Below are positions 16,778-25,923 of a stretch of DNA of 64,000 nucleotides, piece by piece (the stretch's first letter is position 1; each line of letters starts with the position of its first letter). The DNA is from WJMD01 sp964596015 (GTDB taxonomy: Bacteria > Joyebacterota > Joyebacteria > Joyebacterales > Joyebacteraceae): positions 19,855 to 83,854 of the forward strand of contig CAZQSB010000009.1 of NCBI GenBank assembly GCA_964596015.1, in the 5' to 3' direction. The notes beneath the pieces were generated by a model, which did not search any database, had not been told where the DNA came from, and saw nothing but the letters and a program-made list of their open reading frames with translations. The position numbers were made by a program, and so were the translations under genes.

Positions 16778-16825
16778 GACAAGCGAAAGCGCTCCGCTCT
16801 CTTCCGAGGGCGGAGCGCTCTTGTC
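16778..16825. terminator. Bidirectional terminator between glnA and asnS
   Basis: AGCGCTCCGC (16788-16797) pairs with GCGGAGCGCT (16810-16819). An outer GACAAG/CTTGTC extension (16778-16783 with 16820-16825) is interrupted by a small bulge. It is placed between convergent genes. Confidence 0.75.
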
Positions 16826-16849
16826 TGCTCGGGACGCGAGGGTCCTCCG

Positions 16850-18145
16850 TCAGGGCCTCAGCCTCGACAGCATCCTGGGGAACGGGATCGTTTCCCTGAG
16901 GTGCGAGATGCCGCATATCCAGGTAACCACGCGCTCGATCCCCATGCCGAACCCGCCGTGAGGGACGGAGCCGTACTTCCTGAGGTCGAGATACCAGCCG
17001 TAGTCCTGCTCGGACATGCCCTCCTCGTCCATCCGGCGCTTGAGCTCGTCGGCGTCGGTCAGCCTCTGGCCGCCTCCGACGATCTCGCCGTAGCCTTCGG
17101 GAGCCAGCATGTCGACGGAGAGCGAGAGACGCTCGTCGTCCGGGTCGCTCTCCATGTAGAACGGCTTGACGGTCCTCGGGTAGCGGTGCACGAGAACCGG
17201 CCTGTCGTGTATGCCGGAGAGGACGGTCTCGTCCTCGGCGCCGAAGTCGTCCCCCCACGCGAAGTCCGAGCCGGCTTCCCTGAGCTTCTCGACGGCCTCG
17301 TCGTACGTCATCCGCGGAAACGGGGGCTTCACGCCCTCGAGGAGCGCGGTGTCTCGCTCGAGGATGTCGAGCTCGTAACGACGTTCCTCGAGAACGGACG
17401 CCACCACCTCGGTGACCAGGTCCTCGGCAACCTCCATGACCTCGTCCAGGTCGGCGAACGCCATCTCGGGCTCGATCTGCCAGAACTCGATCAGGTGGCG
17501 CCGGGTCTTGGCCTTCTCGGCCCTGAGCGAGGGCCCGCAGCAGTAGACCCGGCCGAACGCCAGTGCTGTCGCCTCGTTGTAGAGCTGCCCGCTCTGTGTC
17601 AGATACGCCTTCTCGCCGAAGTACTCGGTCTCGAAGAGCGTCGTCGTCCCCTCGCAGGCCGACGGCGTCAGGATCGGGGTGTCGAGCTGGAGGTAGCCGC
17701 GCTCGTCGAAGTAGCGGCGCGCGGCGGTCATCACCGTGGAGCGGATTCGAAGCGCGGCGAACTGTCTGCTGGAGCGGATCCACAGGTGCCTGTGGTCCAT
17801 CAGGAAGGAGGTGCCGTGCTCTTTCGGCGTGATGGGGTAGTCCTCGGCGAGCGACACCAGCTCGACGCCGGTGGCCTGGAGCTCGAAGCCCGAGGGAGCG
17901 CGGTCGTCCGCCCTCGCGACACCGGTCACCCTGACCGCCGATTCCTGCGTCAGCGTCGAGACGAGGTCGAAGGTATCCTGTCCGACGTCCGAGACGCTGA
18001 CGACGCACTGGATGAAGCCGGTCCCGTCCCGAAGCTGGAGGAACTGGATCTTCCCGCTCGACCTCTTCGCCGCGACCCAGCCTTCGAGAGTGATCTCCTC
18101 CCCCACGTGCCGGTCGATGGTCTCTATGGTGTAGCGCTGGCGCAT
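16850..18145 (-). CDS. asnS: Asparaginyl-tRNA synthetase
   Basis: 431 residues. Class II synthetase charging tRNA-Asn. N-terminal OB-fold anticodon domain (about 15-105: EEITLEGWVAAKRSSGKIQFLQLRDG), then the catalytic core: HLWIRSS, motif 1 region (FDERGYLQLDTPILT), TPSACEGTTTLFETEYFGEKAYLTQS (the asparagine-type variant), motif 2 around GPSLRAEKAKTRRHL, and motif 3 GGFGMGIERVV near the end. The GTTTLF loop favours AsnRS over AspRS. It is last in the trkH-trkA-asnS transcript, 19 bp after trkA. Its presence suggests direct Asn-tRNA charging rather than only the amidotransferase route. Confidence 0.93.
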   Translation of the reverse strand: MRQRYTIETIDRHVGEEITLEGWVAAKRSSGKIQFLQLRDGTGFIQCVVSVSDVGQDTFDLVSTLTQESAVRVTGVARADDRAPSGFELQATGVELVSLAEDYPITPKEHGTSFLMDHRHLWIRSSRQFAALRIRSTVMTAARRYFDERGYLQLDTPILTPSACEGTTTLFETEYFGEKAYLTQSGQLYNEATALAFGRVYCCGPSLRAEKAKTRRHLIEFWQIEPEMAFADLDEVMEVAEDLVTEVVASVLEERRYELDILERDTALLEGVKPPFPRMTYDEAVEKLREAGSDFAWGDDFGAEDETVLSGIHDRPVLVHRYPRTVKPFYMESDPDDERLSLSVDMLAPEGYGEIVGGGQRLTDADELKRRMDEEGMSEQDYGWYLDLRKYGSVPHGGFGMGIERVVTWICGISHLRETIPFPRMLSRLRP

Positions 18146-18164
18146 GGCGGTGTCGTCTCCTTCG

Positions 18165-18836
18165 CTACTCTGTTTCCTGAGCGAGCGCCTCGATGGCCTC
18201 GTCGGGTCCGTCGACGAGGAGGACGTCTCCCTCCTCGAGAACCTCCTCCGGATCCGGCAGTCTGGTGGTCGCCGTGTCGCTCTCGCGTCCTTCCGGCTTA
18301 ATGACGGCCACCACGTTGAGACCGTAGCGCTGGCGGAACTTGAGCGACGCGAGCGTCTTCCCCCACATCTCCTCCGACGCCGCGACGCGCCCGAGACTCA
18401 TGCCCGGCGAGAGCTCGACCATGTCGACGAGACTGGGGCTCATCATCTGCTGCGCCAGCCGCTTCGCCACCCACTCCTCGACCAGCACCACCTCGTCTGC
18501 GTTGACGAGCTTGAGGACCCGCGCCTCCTCCTCGGTCACGGCCCGCGAGATCACCCGGGGAATGCCGAACTCCTTCAGGAGAGCCGTCGTGAGCACGGCC
18601 GCCTGGAAGTTCTGGCCGATGGCCACGAGCGCCGCGTCGACGCGGTCGATCCCCTGCGTTAGGAGGGCCTCGCGGTTCGTCGAGTCGAGCCGCACCGCCA
18701 GCGCCACCTCGTCGGCGATCGACTGCACCAGCTCCTGATCCACGTCGACCGCCACGACCTCGGCGCCGCGCTCCGAGAGCTCGCGGGCGACGGTCCGTCC
18801 CAGAAGTCCGAGTCCGATGACTGCATAGCGCTTCAT
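18165..18836 (-). CDS. trkA: Potassium-uptake regulatory subunit TrkA/KtrA (RCK)
   Basis: 223 residues. Cytoplasmic gating subunit of a Trk/Ktr potassium transporter. N-terminal Rossmann RCK_N domain with VIGLGLLG (6-13) and an acidic residue at the end of strand 2 (VAVDVD) for NAD(H)/ATP-type ligands. C-terminal RCK_C domain (about 140-220). A single-RCK protein of this length is KtrA-like. It follows trkH by 67 bp with GGAGGA before the ATG. A perfect 16 bp palindrome (18862-18877) lies in that gap. Confidence 0.93.
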   Translation of the reverse strand: MKRYAVIGLGLLGRTVARELSERGAEVVAVDVDQELVQSIADEVALAVRLDSTNREALLTQGIDRVDAALVAIGQNFQAAVLTTALLKEFGIPRVISRAVTEEEARVLKLVNADEVVLVEEWVAKRLAQQMMSPSLVDMVELSPGMSLGRVAASEEMWGKTLASLKFRQRYGLNVVAVIKPEGRESDTATTRLPDPEEVLEEGDVLLVDGPDEAIEALAQETE

Positions 18837-18903
18837 ACGCGTTCATCCTCCGGACGATCGGGTGGCCGCGCGGCCACGATGGCCTGCGGGCGCTCGCCGG
18901 CCA

Positions 18904-20655
18904 TCAGCCGATGACCACCCGCTCCTGCGGATAATCGTACAGGACTCGCTCGCGCCGCTGTCCGATCGCCAGAGCGAGCGTCAGCGGGCCGATGCGCCCC
19001 GTCAGCATGATGAGCATGAGAGCGATCTTCGCGGCCGGCGACAGCGTCGGGGTGATGCCTGTGGAAAGCCCCACGGTGCCGAACGCAGAGACTACCTCAA
19101 AGAGAACCTGCGACAAAGTCAAATCCTCTACGATGAGCAGGAAGAAGGTGCCCCCGCTCACGACGATGATCCCCATGGCGACGACGACGAGCGCCTCGCG
19201 AACGACCGGGTCGGGAATGTGGCGCCGAAAGAGCTCGACCCGGCCGCGGCCCGTGAAGATGGAGCCGATCGAGGCCAGAACGAGCCCCATCGTCGACGTC
19301 TTGACGCCGCCCGCGGTCCCGCCAGGCGAGCCGCCGATGAACATGAGTCCCGCCAGCATGAACAGGGTCGGCAGCGTGAGGGCCGCGGTCGGAGTCGTGT
19401 TGAAGCCGGCCGTTCTCGCCGTCACCGAGCCGAAGAATGAGGACATGAGCTGCCGTCCCAGCGGCATGCCCGCGAGGACCCCGTGACGCTCGAGCAGGTA
19501 GAAGAGGGAGGTCCCGGCGACCAGCAGCGTGGCCGTCGTCAGGACCACGAGCTTCGAGTGCAACGAGTACCGCGGACCGATGGCGGCCGTTCCGCTGTAG
19601 AGAACGCGTCGCCCGAGCAGGTTCATGATGACCGGGAAGCCGATGCCGCCGACGATGATGAGCGTGGTCATGACGGCGTTGATGCCCATGTGCCCGGCGT
19701 AGCGCTCGAAGCTCGTCGCGTAGAGGGAGAAGCCCGCGTTGCAGAAAGCGGAGACCGCGTGGAAGATCGAGTGGTGGATCGCTTCCCCTATGGTCGCGAA
19801 GTCGGCCCGCGTGGCCATGAACAGCAGGAACGCTCCGGCGCCCTCCATCAGGAACGTGATGCCGATCATCACCCGGAGCGTTATGCCGATCCGTCCGACG
19901 CTCTCGAACGAGAGCATCCCGCGTAGGACGAGGCTCTCGCGGACGCCGAGGCCCCGCCGGAGCACGATGGCGAAGAACGCGGTCAGCGTGATGAGCCCGA
20001 GGCCGCCGATCTGGATGAGCGTCAGTATGACGCCCTGCCCGAACTGCGTGAAGAAGCTTCCGGTGTCGACCACGATGAGGCCGGTCACACAGACCGCCGA
20101 CGTCGCGGAGAAGGCCGCATCGACGAGCTCGATGCGGTTCTCTCCCGTCGCCCTCGGCGTGAGGAGCAGCACCGTCCCGAAGAAGATGATGACGAGGAAC
20201 GACAGGATCACCGTTCTCGCGGGATGCAGCCGGTACGAGGCGATCTTGCGGTTCGCGCGGACCGTCTGCACGATGATCATGGCGATCAGATAGAGCTGGA
20301 GGACGATGATGTAGCCCTTGGCGAGCGAAAAGACGCTCCGGGTCTCGAGGAAGGCCGGAAGGAGGCCCTGTCCCTGAAGGTGCGCCACGACGAGGAACTG
20401 GCCGACCACGAGGATCACGATGGCCAGGCCCGGCCAGCGCGAGACGACGAAATCGACCTTGTTGCGGGCCATGAAGAACCGGATTACGGCGTCCGCGACG
20501 AACGCACTGACGATGGCGATGTCAATGAGATGGAGCACGCGCTCCTGGGCCGTACCGAGGTAGAAGCCGTACTCGAGGATGAGCGACACGATCGCCAGCG
20601 CGGCCACGCCGTACATCGCCCTGGAGAGCCAGAGCAGGAACTTCTCGCGCGTCAT
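18904..20655 (-). CDS. trkH: TrkH/KtrB-family potassium transporter with N-terminal membrane extension
   Basis: 583 residues. The ion-conducting subunit. Four P-loop repeats are visible: TSAVCVTGLIV (about 187-197), VSAFCNAGFSLY, VTARTAGFNTTP and VSAFGTVGLSTG. The glycine of each forms the K+ filter. Before the canonical core (from about 145) is a 140-residue extension with about four hydrophobic helices, a layout reminiscent of the S1-S4 block of voltage-gated channels, though no voltage sensor is demonstrated. Own promoter at 20699-20728. Works with the adjacent trkA product. Confidence 0.93.
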   Translation of the reverse strand: MTREKFLLWLSRAMYGVAALAIVSLILEYGFYLGTAQERVLHLIDIAIVSAFVADAVIRFFMARNKVDFVVSRWPGLAIVILVVGQFLVVAHLQGQGLLPAFLETRSVFSLAKGYIIVLQLYLIAMIIVQTVRANRKIASYRLHPARTVILSFLVIIFFGTVLLLTPRATGENRIELVDAAFSATSAVCVTGLIVVDTGSFFTQFGQGVILTLIQIGGLGLITLTAFFAIVLRRGLGVRESLVLRGMLSFESVGRIGITLRVMIGITFLMEGAGAFLLFMATRADFATIGEAIHHSIFHAVSAFCNAGFSLYATSFERYAGHMGINAVMTTLIIVGGIGFPVIMNLLGRRVLYSGTAAIGPRYSLHSKLVVLTTATLLVAGTSLFYLLERHGVLAGMPLGRQLMSSFFGSVTARTAGFNTTPTAALTLPTLFMLAGLMFIGGSPGGTAGGVKTSTMGLVLASIGSIFTGRGRVELFRRHIPDPVVREALVVVAMGIIVVSGGTFFLLIVEDLTLSQVLFEVVSAFGTVGLSTGITPTLSPAAKIALMLIMLTGRIGPLTLALAIGQRRERVLYDYPQERVVIG

Positions 20656-20698
20656 GCACGCTCCACGGTTCGCACCTCTGGGGTTCGGGGTCGCGCCG

Positions 20699-20728
20699 AG
20701 GATACGGACGCGCGGCGGAGGCTGTCAA
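20699..20728 (-). promoter_or_regulatory. Promoter of trkH-trkA-asnS
   Basis: Minus strand: -35 TTGACA (20728-20723), 18 bp spacer, -10 TATCCT (20704-20699). Predicted start near 20692, 37 nt before the ATG. Confidence 0.75.
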
Positions 20729-20816
20729 CTCGAATCCCGGCGTTCAACCGGCGACGGGATGGGCAGTTCGGAATCATGCGGCGCCGCACTCGCCGGCTGC
20801 GGCCCCGCACCGGCCG

Positions 20817-21812
20817 TCACGGGGTGCCCCGTCCAGGGTACGCGATACCGAAACGGCGACGGTAGTACACCCTCGCGCCGAGGGCGACCGCGACCATGAG
20901 GACCAGTAGATACGGGGCGGTGAGGCCCGCGGCGAGCGCGTAGGCGACGACCGTTCCCTGGCTCGCGAGGATCCTCGCCTGCCTGGTGCCGCGAAGATGG
21001 GCGTTCAGGAGAAGCGCGAATCCGACGGCGGCGGCCGCCGCTCCGGCGGCGTCGCGTCCCAGCAGGCCGAGAGCCGCTGCGCCGGCCATCAGGAGCACAG
21101 CCAGGAGGCTCGTGGCGCCCCTCCCCAGCACCACGCCGGTCGTCCGGAGGCCTTCCGCGCGGTCTCCCTCGACGTCGGGGATCGTCGTCGAAGCGATGAG
21201 GCCTGCGACCGCGAGAGCGTAGCCGGCCACGGTCGCCGTCGGGAACTCCGCGCCTCCCCCGCCCGCGTACCAGCCGAGCGCGGTCGACACGGCCCCGAAG
21301 CCGAGCCCGTTCCACAGGAGGTCGAGCCCCGGGACGGCCTTCGCGCGAACGCGGGGGGCGGAGTAGGTCACGGCCAGGAAGAGCGCGGCAGCGAGCGACC
21401 ATCGCGCGGCCGGCGGCAGCCACAGCGCCATGAGGAGAGCGGCCGCCCAGAGCGCCAGCATGAGGCCCCGTGCCGCCGGCACGGTGATGATGCCGCGCGG
21501 CAGCAGGAAGAGCTTGTCGTTTCTCCGGTCGGTCTCGATGTCCGTGATCTGATTGAGGATGTATCCGCCGCCGAGCGCGGCCGAGACGGCCGCGAGGGCC
21601 AGCCCCGTGCCGGGTGCGGGCAGGAAGGTCACGGCGGCCTCACCGCTCGCGGCAAGGCTCGCCCCTCTGACGACGAAGACCCACGCCGGCAGGAGCGCCG
21701 TGGGTCTCAGCAGGAAGAGATAGTCGACGAACCGCGCCCGCGCGGCGTCGGCCGGAGGCGTCCCGCCACCGCGCGCTCCTTGTCGTCTATCCGTTGTCGC
21801 CTCGTCCGTCAC
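20817..21812 (-). CDS. UbiA-family prenyltransferase
   Basis: 331 residues, about nine hydrophobic helices. Transfers a prenyl chain from a diphosphate to an aromatic or other acceptor in the membrane. Both Asp-rich motifs are present: NQITDIETD (N-x3-D-x3-D) followed by RRNDK, and DVEGDRAEG in the second half. The acceptor (quinone precursor, glycerol phosphate lipid, haem or chlorin) cannot be read from the sequence. The start at 21812 overlaps dut by 26 bp; the first 25 residues are charged and the true start may lie a little later. Last gene of rpsO-pnp-dut-ubiA. Confidence 0.85.
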   Translation of the reverse strand: MTDEATTDRRQGARGGGTPPADAARARFVDYLFLLRPTALLPAWVFVVRGASLAASGEAAVTFLPAPGTGLALAAVSAALGGGYILNQITDIETDRRNDKLFLLPRGIITVPAARGLMLALWAAALLMALWLPPAARWSLAAALFLAVTYSAPRVRAKAVPGLDLLWNGLGFGAVSTALGWYAGGGGAEFPTATVAGYALAVAGLIASTTIPDVEGDRAEGLRTTGVVLGRGATSLLAVLLMAGAAALGLLGRDAAGAAAAAVGFALLLNAHLRGTRQARILASQGTVVAYALAAGLTAPYLLVLMVAVALGARVYYRRRFGIAYPGRGTP

Positions 21813-22260
21813 CGGTGTGTCCGAATCCGCCGTCGCCGCGCTGTGAGTCGTCGAGGTCGTCGACCTCGTCCCAGCGGCATCGCTCGACGCGCGCCACGAC
21901 CAGCTGAGCTATCCGGTCGCCGCGCTCGACGCGGAACGGCTCGTCGCCGAGATTCGCCAGAATGACGCCGACCTCTCCGCGGTAGTCGGCGTCGATGGTG
22001 CCGGGGCTGTTCAGGACCGTCACGCCGCTTCTCAGGGCCAGGCCGCTCCGGGGCCGCACCTGGATCTCGAAGCCCTCCGGCACCGATACGGACAGCCCCG
22101 TCGGGACGAGGGTCACGCGCCCGGGTCCGATGACAAGCGGCTCCTCGACGGCCGCGCGCACGTCCATTCCGGAACAACCGTCCGTCATGTATGCGGGAAG
22201 CGGCAGCCCCTGTCCGTGCGGCTGCCGCTTCACCTCGATCCGTAGATCGTCGTCAGTCAT
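21787..22260 (-). CDS. dut: dUTP diphosphatase (dUTPase)
   Basis: 157 residues. Hydrolyses dUTP to dUMP and pyrophosphate. This keeps uracil out of DNA and feeds thymidylate synthesis. All five trimeric dUTPase motifs are seen: GCSGMDVRA (28-36), PRSGLAL (69-75), GTIDADYRGEVGV (87-99, with the catalytic Asp), RIAQLVV and the C-terminal RGDGGFGHTG. 23 bp downstream of pnp. Confidence 0.96.
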   Translation of the reverse strand: MTDDDLRIEVKRQPHGQGLPLPAYMTDGCSGMDVRAAVEEPLVIGPGRVTLVPTGLSVSVPEGFEIQVRPRSGLALRSGVTVLNSPGTIDADYRGEVGVILANLGDEPFRVERGDRIAQLVVARVERCRWDEVDDLDDSQRGDGGFGHTGDGRGDNG

Positions 22261-22283
22261 GTCGTTACGGTTCGGAGGCGCCG

Positions 22284-24482
22284 CTACCGCTTGTCCCTGC
22301 CGCGCGGTCTGCGGCCCCGTCCGCCCTTTCTGTCGGAGGACCGGCCTTCACGGGACCCGCGGTCTCTCGAGCCGCGCGACCCGTCGTCGGATGAAGACTC
22401 GCCGCCCGCCGGCTTGGGCAGAAGGGCCCTGCGGCTCAGGCGGATCTTCCCGTGGTCCTCGACTCCGATGACCTTGACCTTCACCGTCTCGCCCATCTTC
22501 AGGACGTCCTCGACGGAGCCGACGCGGCCGTGCTCGAGTTCAGAGATGTGGCACAGCCCGTCGCGGCCCGGCAGGATCTCGATGAAGGCCCCGAAGTCCG
22601 TGATGCTCCGGACCACGCCTTCGTACTCCTCGCCGACCTCGGGCTCCTTCACCATCAGCTCGATGGTCTCTCTGGCCCGCTCGACGCCCGCGGGGTCGGT
22701 GCCGGAAACCTTGACGATGCCCTCGTCGTTGATGTCGATCGAGGTGTTCGTCTCCTCCTGGAGTCCTCTGATCACGCGGCCGCCGGGGCCGATGATCTCA
22801 CCGATCTTACTCTGCGGGACGCGGACCATGACGATCCGCGGCGCGAACTGCGACAGATCAGGACGCGGCGAGGCAAGGGCCTCGTCCATCTTCTGCAGGA
22901 TGTGCATCCGCGCGGCCTTGGCCTTGTTGAGCGCCTCGCTCAAGAGATTCGTCGGAATGGCTCCGATCTTGGAGTCGAGCTGGAAGGCGGTGATGCCGTT
23001 CTTCGTCCCGGCGACCTTGAAGTCCATGTCGCCGAGGTGGTCCTCCAGGCCGAGGATGTCCGTCAGGATGGCGTAGCGCTCGCCCTCCTTGATGAGGCCC
23101 ATCGCGACGCCCGCGACCGCCGCCTTGACGGGCACGCCGGCGTCCATGAGCGCGAGCGAGCCCGAGCAGACCGTCGCCATGCTCGACGAACCGTTCGATT
23201 CGAGAACATCGGCCACGAGACGGATCGTGTAGGGGAAGACGTCTTCCTTCGGGATCACGGGCTCGATGGCCCGTTCGGCCAGCATGCCGTGCCCGATCTC
23301 CCGGCGCCCCGGCCCACGAATGGGCTTCACCTCTCCCACGGAGAACGGCGGGAAGTTGTAGTGCAGCATGTAGCTCTTCCACGACTCTCCCTCGAGAGCG
23401 TCGATCTTCTGCTCATCGCTCGAGGAACCGAGCGTGAGCGCGGAGAGGACCTGCGTCTCGCCGCGTGTGAAGAGCGCCGAGCCGTGGACCCGCGGCAGCA
23501 CGCCGGGATCGCACGTGATCTGGCGCACCTCGTCGAGCGAACGCCCGTCGGCGCGTACTCCGCGCTCGAGCACCGCCTGACGCATGAGACGCTTTTCGAT
23601 GTCCTTGATGAGCCCGGAGATGAGTTTCTCCGAATCCGGGTAGTCCTCCGCGAGAGCGGCCTGCGTCTCTTCCTTGATGGCGTCGATCGCGTCGGAGCGT
23701 TCCTGCTTGTCGCCGTGCTTGAGGGCCTCACTGACCCTCGCTTCGCACATCGACGTGACGCGCTCCTCCAGCCCCTCAGGCATCTCGGGCTCCGGAACCT
23801 CGAAACGCTCGACCGGGAACTGCTTCAGGAGCTCATTCTGCAGCTCGAGCGATCTCTTGATCTCCTCGTGACCGAGCTCCAGGGCCTGCTGCATTCTCTC
23901 CTCGCTGACCTCCTCGGCGCCGCCCTCGACCATCACGATGGCCTCGTCGGTGCCGGCGATCACGAGGTTCAGCGTGCTCTCCTCGAGCTGCGCGAACGTC
24001 GGGTTGACCACGAGCTCGTCATCGATGAGACCGATCCGCACGGCGCCTACCGGTCCGTCGTTCGGCACCGGCGAGAGCGCGAGCGCGACGCTGGAGCCGA
24101 TGATGCTGATCGTATCGGAGTCGTTCTCGCCGTCGGCCGAGAGCACGATGACCTGTATCTGCACCTCGTTCCGCATGTGTGACGGCAGAAGCGATCTGAT
24201 CGGTCGGTCGATCTGCCTGGCGGAGAGAATCTCCTTTGTCTGGGGCCGACCCTCCCGCTTGAAGAAGCCGCCGGGGATCTTCCCCGCGGCGTAGAACTTC
24301 TCGCGGTAGTCGACGAAGAGCGGCAGCCAGCCGCGGTCGACCGGCTTATCGGTGTAGGTCACGGCCGCGAGGATCATCGTGTCCCCGTACCGGACCAGAG
24401 CTGAGCCTGCCGCCTGTCTGGCGACGCGGCCTGTCTCTATCGTGAGGGACCTTCCGGCCCACTCCATCTGAACCATCTGCAT
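22284..24482 (-). CDS. pnp: Polyribonucleotide nucleotidyltransferase (PNPase)
   Basis: 732 residues from the ATG at 24482, chosen because GGGAGGATGTGG precedes it and MQMVQMEWAGR matches the family's start; an upstream in-frame extension would read through the hairpin at 24533-24560. Phosphorolytic 3'-5' exoribonuclease of the RNA degradosome. Two RNase PH domains, an all-helical linker, a KH domain (SKIGEIIGPGGRVIRGLQ) and an S1 domain (EYEGVVRSITDFGAFIEI). The last 40 residues are a low-complexity Arg/Gly/Ser tail. Follows rpsO, as in many bacteria. Confidence 0.97.
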   Translation of the reverse strand: MQMVQMEWAGRSLTIETGRVARQAAGSALVRYGDTMILAAVTYTDKPVDRGWLPLFVDYREKFYAAGKIPGGFFKREGRPQTKEILSARQIDRPIRSLLPSHMRNEVQIQVIVLSADGENDSDTISIIGSSVALALSPVPNDGPVGAVRIGLIDDELVVNPTFAQLEESTLNLVIAGTDEAIVMVEGGAEEVSEERMQQALELGHEEIKRSLELQNELLKQFPVERFEVPEPEMPEGLEERVTSMCEARVSEALKHGDKQERSDAIDAIKEETQAALAEDYPDSEKLISGLIKDIEKRLMRQAVLERGVRADGRSLDEVRQITCDPGVLPRVHGSALFTRGETQVLSALTLGSSSDEQKIDALEGESWKSYMLHYNFPPFSVGEVKPIRGPGRREIGHGMLAERAIEPVIPKEDVFPYTIRLVADVLESNGSSSMATVCSGSLALMDAGVPVKAAVAGVAMGLIKEGERYAILTDILGLEDHLGDMDFKVAGTKNGITAFQLDSKIGAIPTNLLSEALNKAKAARMHILQKMDEALASPRPDLSQFAPRIVMVRVPQSKIGEIIGPGGRVIRGLQEETNTSIDINDEGIVKVSGTDPAGVERARETIELMVKEPEVGEEYEGVVRSITDFGAFIEILPGRDGLCHISELEHGRVGSVEDVLKMGETVKVKVIGVEDHGKIRLSRRALLPKPAGGESSSDDGSRGSRDRGSREGRSSDRKGGRGRRPRGRDKR

Positions 24483-24532
24483 TCCACATCCTCCCATTAC
24501 CGCTGTTTCAGTGCTCGGGGCTCCTGAACAAA

Positions 24533-24560
24533 GGCCCTCCCGAACGCTCGCGGGAGGGCC
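24533..24560 (-). terminator. Stem-loop between rpsO and pnp
   Basis: GGCCCTCCCG (24533-24542) pairs with CGGGAGGGCC (24551-24560), with an 8 nt loop. On the minus strand TTTGTT follows. It may be a leaky terminator. In E. coli the same junction holds a terminator and an RNase III processing stem used for pnp autoregulation; a similar role here is inference. Confidence 0.65.
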
Positions 24561-24601
24561 AGCCGTCGGAGTGCGCATGGGACTCGAAGAAGCCCCTGAA
24601 G

Positions 24602-24877
24602 CTACCTGCGCAGCCCGAGTTCCTTGATCATCTGCTTGTAGCTGTCTGCCTTGTGGGTCTTCAGGTAGTTCAGGAGGCGACGCCTCTTGCCTACCATCTT
24701 CAGGAGACCGAGCCTCGAGTGATTGTCCTTCTTGTGCTTCTCGAAGTGCTTCGACAGGGTCTCGATCCGCTCTGTCAGAAGCGCCACCTGAACCTCGGCA
24801 GATCCGGTATCACCGGCGTGCGTCTCGAAGCGCTTGACGATCTGCTGCTTCTTCTCCTTACTGAGCGACACGTGCAT
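24602..24877 (-). CDS. rpsO: 30S ribosomal protein S15
   Basis: 91 residues from the ATG at 24877 (GGAGGAAG immediately before). Binds 16S rRNA in the platform of the small subunit. The sequence shows the family core: FETHAGDTGSAEVQVALLTERI and the KDNHSRLGLLKMVGKRRRLLNYL rRNA-binding helices. Starts the rpsO-pnp-dut-ubiA transcript. Confidence 0.98.
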   Translation of the reverse strand: MHVSLSKEKKQQIVKRFETHAGDTGSAEVQVALLTERIETLSKHFEKHKKDNHSRLGLLKMVGKRRRLLNYLKTHKADSYKQMIKELGLRR

Positions 24878-24920
24878 CTTCCTCCATGATCTCTGCAATC
24901 GACCTCAACTGAACAGGGAC

Positions 24921-24949
24921 AACGTAACACAGTGGTGGTGGCCTGTCAA
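24921..24949 (-). promoter_or_regulatory. Promoter of rpsO-pnp
   Basis: Minus strand: -35 TTGACA (24949-24944), 17 bp, -10 TACGTT (24926-24921). The -35 overlaps the ribF stop codon region. Confidence 0.65.
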
Positions 24950-25902
24950 AAGGAAAACGTCGGTATGTCTTCACCCATCTCTCCGAGGAGCCGCCGGGCC
25001 TCGTGGACGTCGGCCGCAATGCCTCGGGCGAGCTCCTCCGCCGAGCCGAACTCCCGGTCTCCTCTGATTCTCTCGAGAAGCGCCGCCGCGGGCCGCCCCT
25101 CGCGCTCAGGCGGGCCTCCGAGGAGGTGGATCTCAGCCCGTCGGGCTCCTCCGTCCTCGACCGTGGGGCGCCGCCCGACGTAGACCAGGCCGGCGCGCTC
25201 CAGAGACCCCGTGCCCCCCACGCGGGCCAGATAGACGCCGTCAGCCGGCAGGAGCTTGCGGTCGGGGCAGCGGAGATTGAGCGTGGGATAGCCCAGCTCC
25301 CTGCCGCGGCCGGCGCCCGGGACCACCTCTCCCACGAGAAGGTACTCCCTGCCGAGCATTGCGTTGGCCGCCGCGAGGTTCCCGGCGACCAGCTCCTCCC
25401 TGATCCGGGAGCTCGAGATCGGGCGTCCCTCACAGGTCACGGGAGGGACGACGTCGAGCCCGAAGCCGACGCTCTCCCCTATGGCGCTCATCCGGCGGAT
25501 GTCCCCGCCCCGGCCCGAGCCCATATGGAAGTCGTAGCCGAGCACGAGATGCGAGCCCGGGCCGACCGACAGGAGACTCAGGAACTCCTGGGCCGACAGC
25601 CTCGCGACGCTCTGGGTGAACGCGACCTCGAGGAGCACGTCCACCCCGGCCGCCTCGATCAGGTTCTCACGCTCCGTCCCCGGCGAGAGGAGTCCGATCG
25701 GTCGCCTGCCGCCGACCACATCCAGCGGATGGGGTTCGAAGGTCACGACCACCGCCGGCGTGGCGCGCGAGGCCGCGCTCGAAGCAAGCTCCGAGAGGAC
25801 CGCGCGGTGTCCCCGGTGGACCCCGTCGAAGTTCCCGACGCTCAGAGTCAGGTCGCTCGTGTCGATGGACCGAAGCTCACTCGGGTCCCGCGTGACTCGC
25901 AC
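24946..25902 (-). CDS. ribF: Bifunctional riboflavin kinase / FAD synthetase
   Basis: 318 residues. Converts riboflavin to FMN and then FAD. N-terminal adenylyltransferase domain with GNFDGVHRGH (23-32) and SSSRIREELVAGNLAAANAMLGREY, then the riboflavin kinase domain (about 185-315; GRELGYPTLNL and the EIHLLG region). Starts with GTG at 25902, 21 bp after truB. End of the rimP-to-ribF operon. Confidence 0.95.
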   Translation of the reverse strand: MRVTRDPSELRSIDTSDLTLSVGNFDGVHRGHRAVLSELASSAASRATPAVVVTFEPHPLDVVGGRRPIGLLSPGTERENLIEAAGVDVLLEVAFTQSVARLSAQEFLSLLSVGPGSHLVLGYDFHMGSGRGGDIRRMSAIGESVGFGLDVVPPVTCEGRPISSSRIREELVAGNLAAANAMLGREYLLVGEVVPGAGRGRELGYPTLNLRCPDRKLLPADGVYLARVGGTGSLERAGLVYVGRRPTVEDGGARRAEIHLLGGPPEREGRPAAALLERIRGDREFGSAEELARGIAADVHEARRLLGEMGEDIPTFSF

Positions 25903-25923
25903 CTGCCGCTCCGTCTCCTGACT

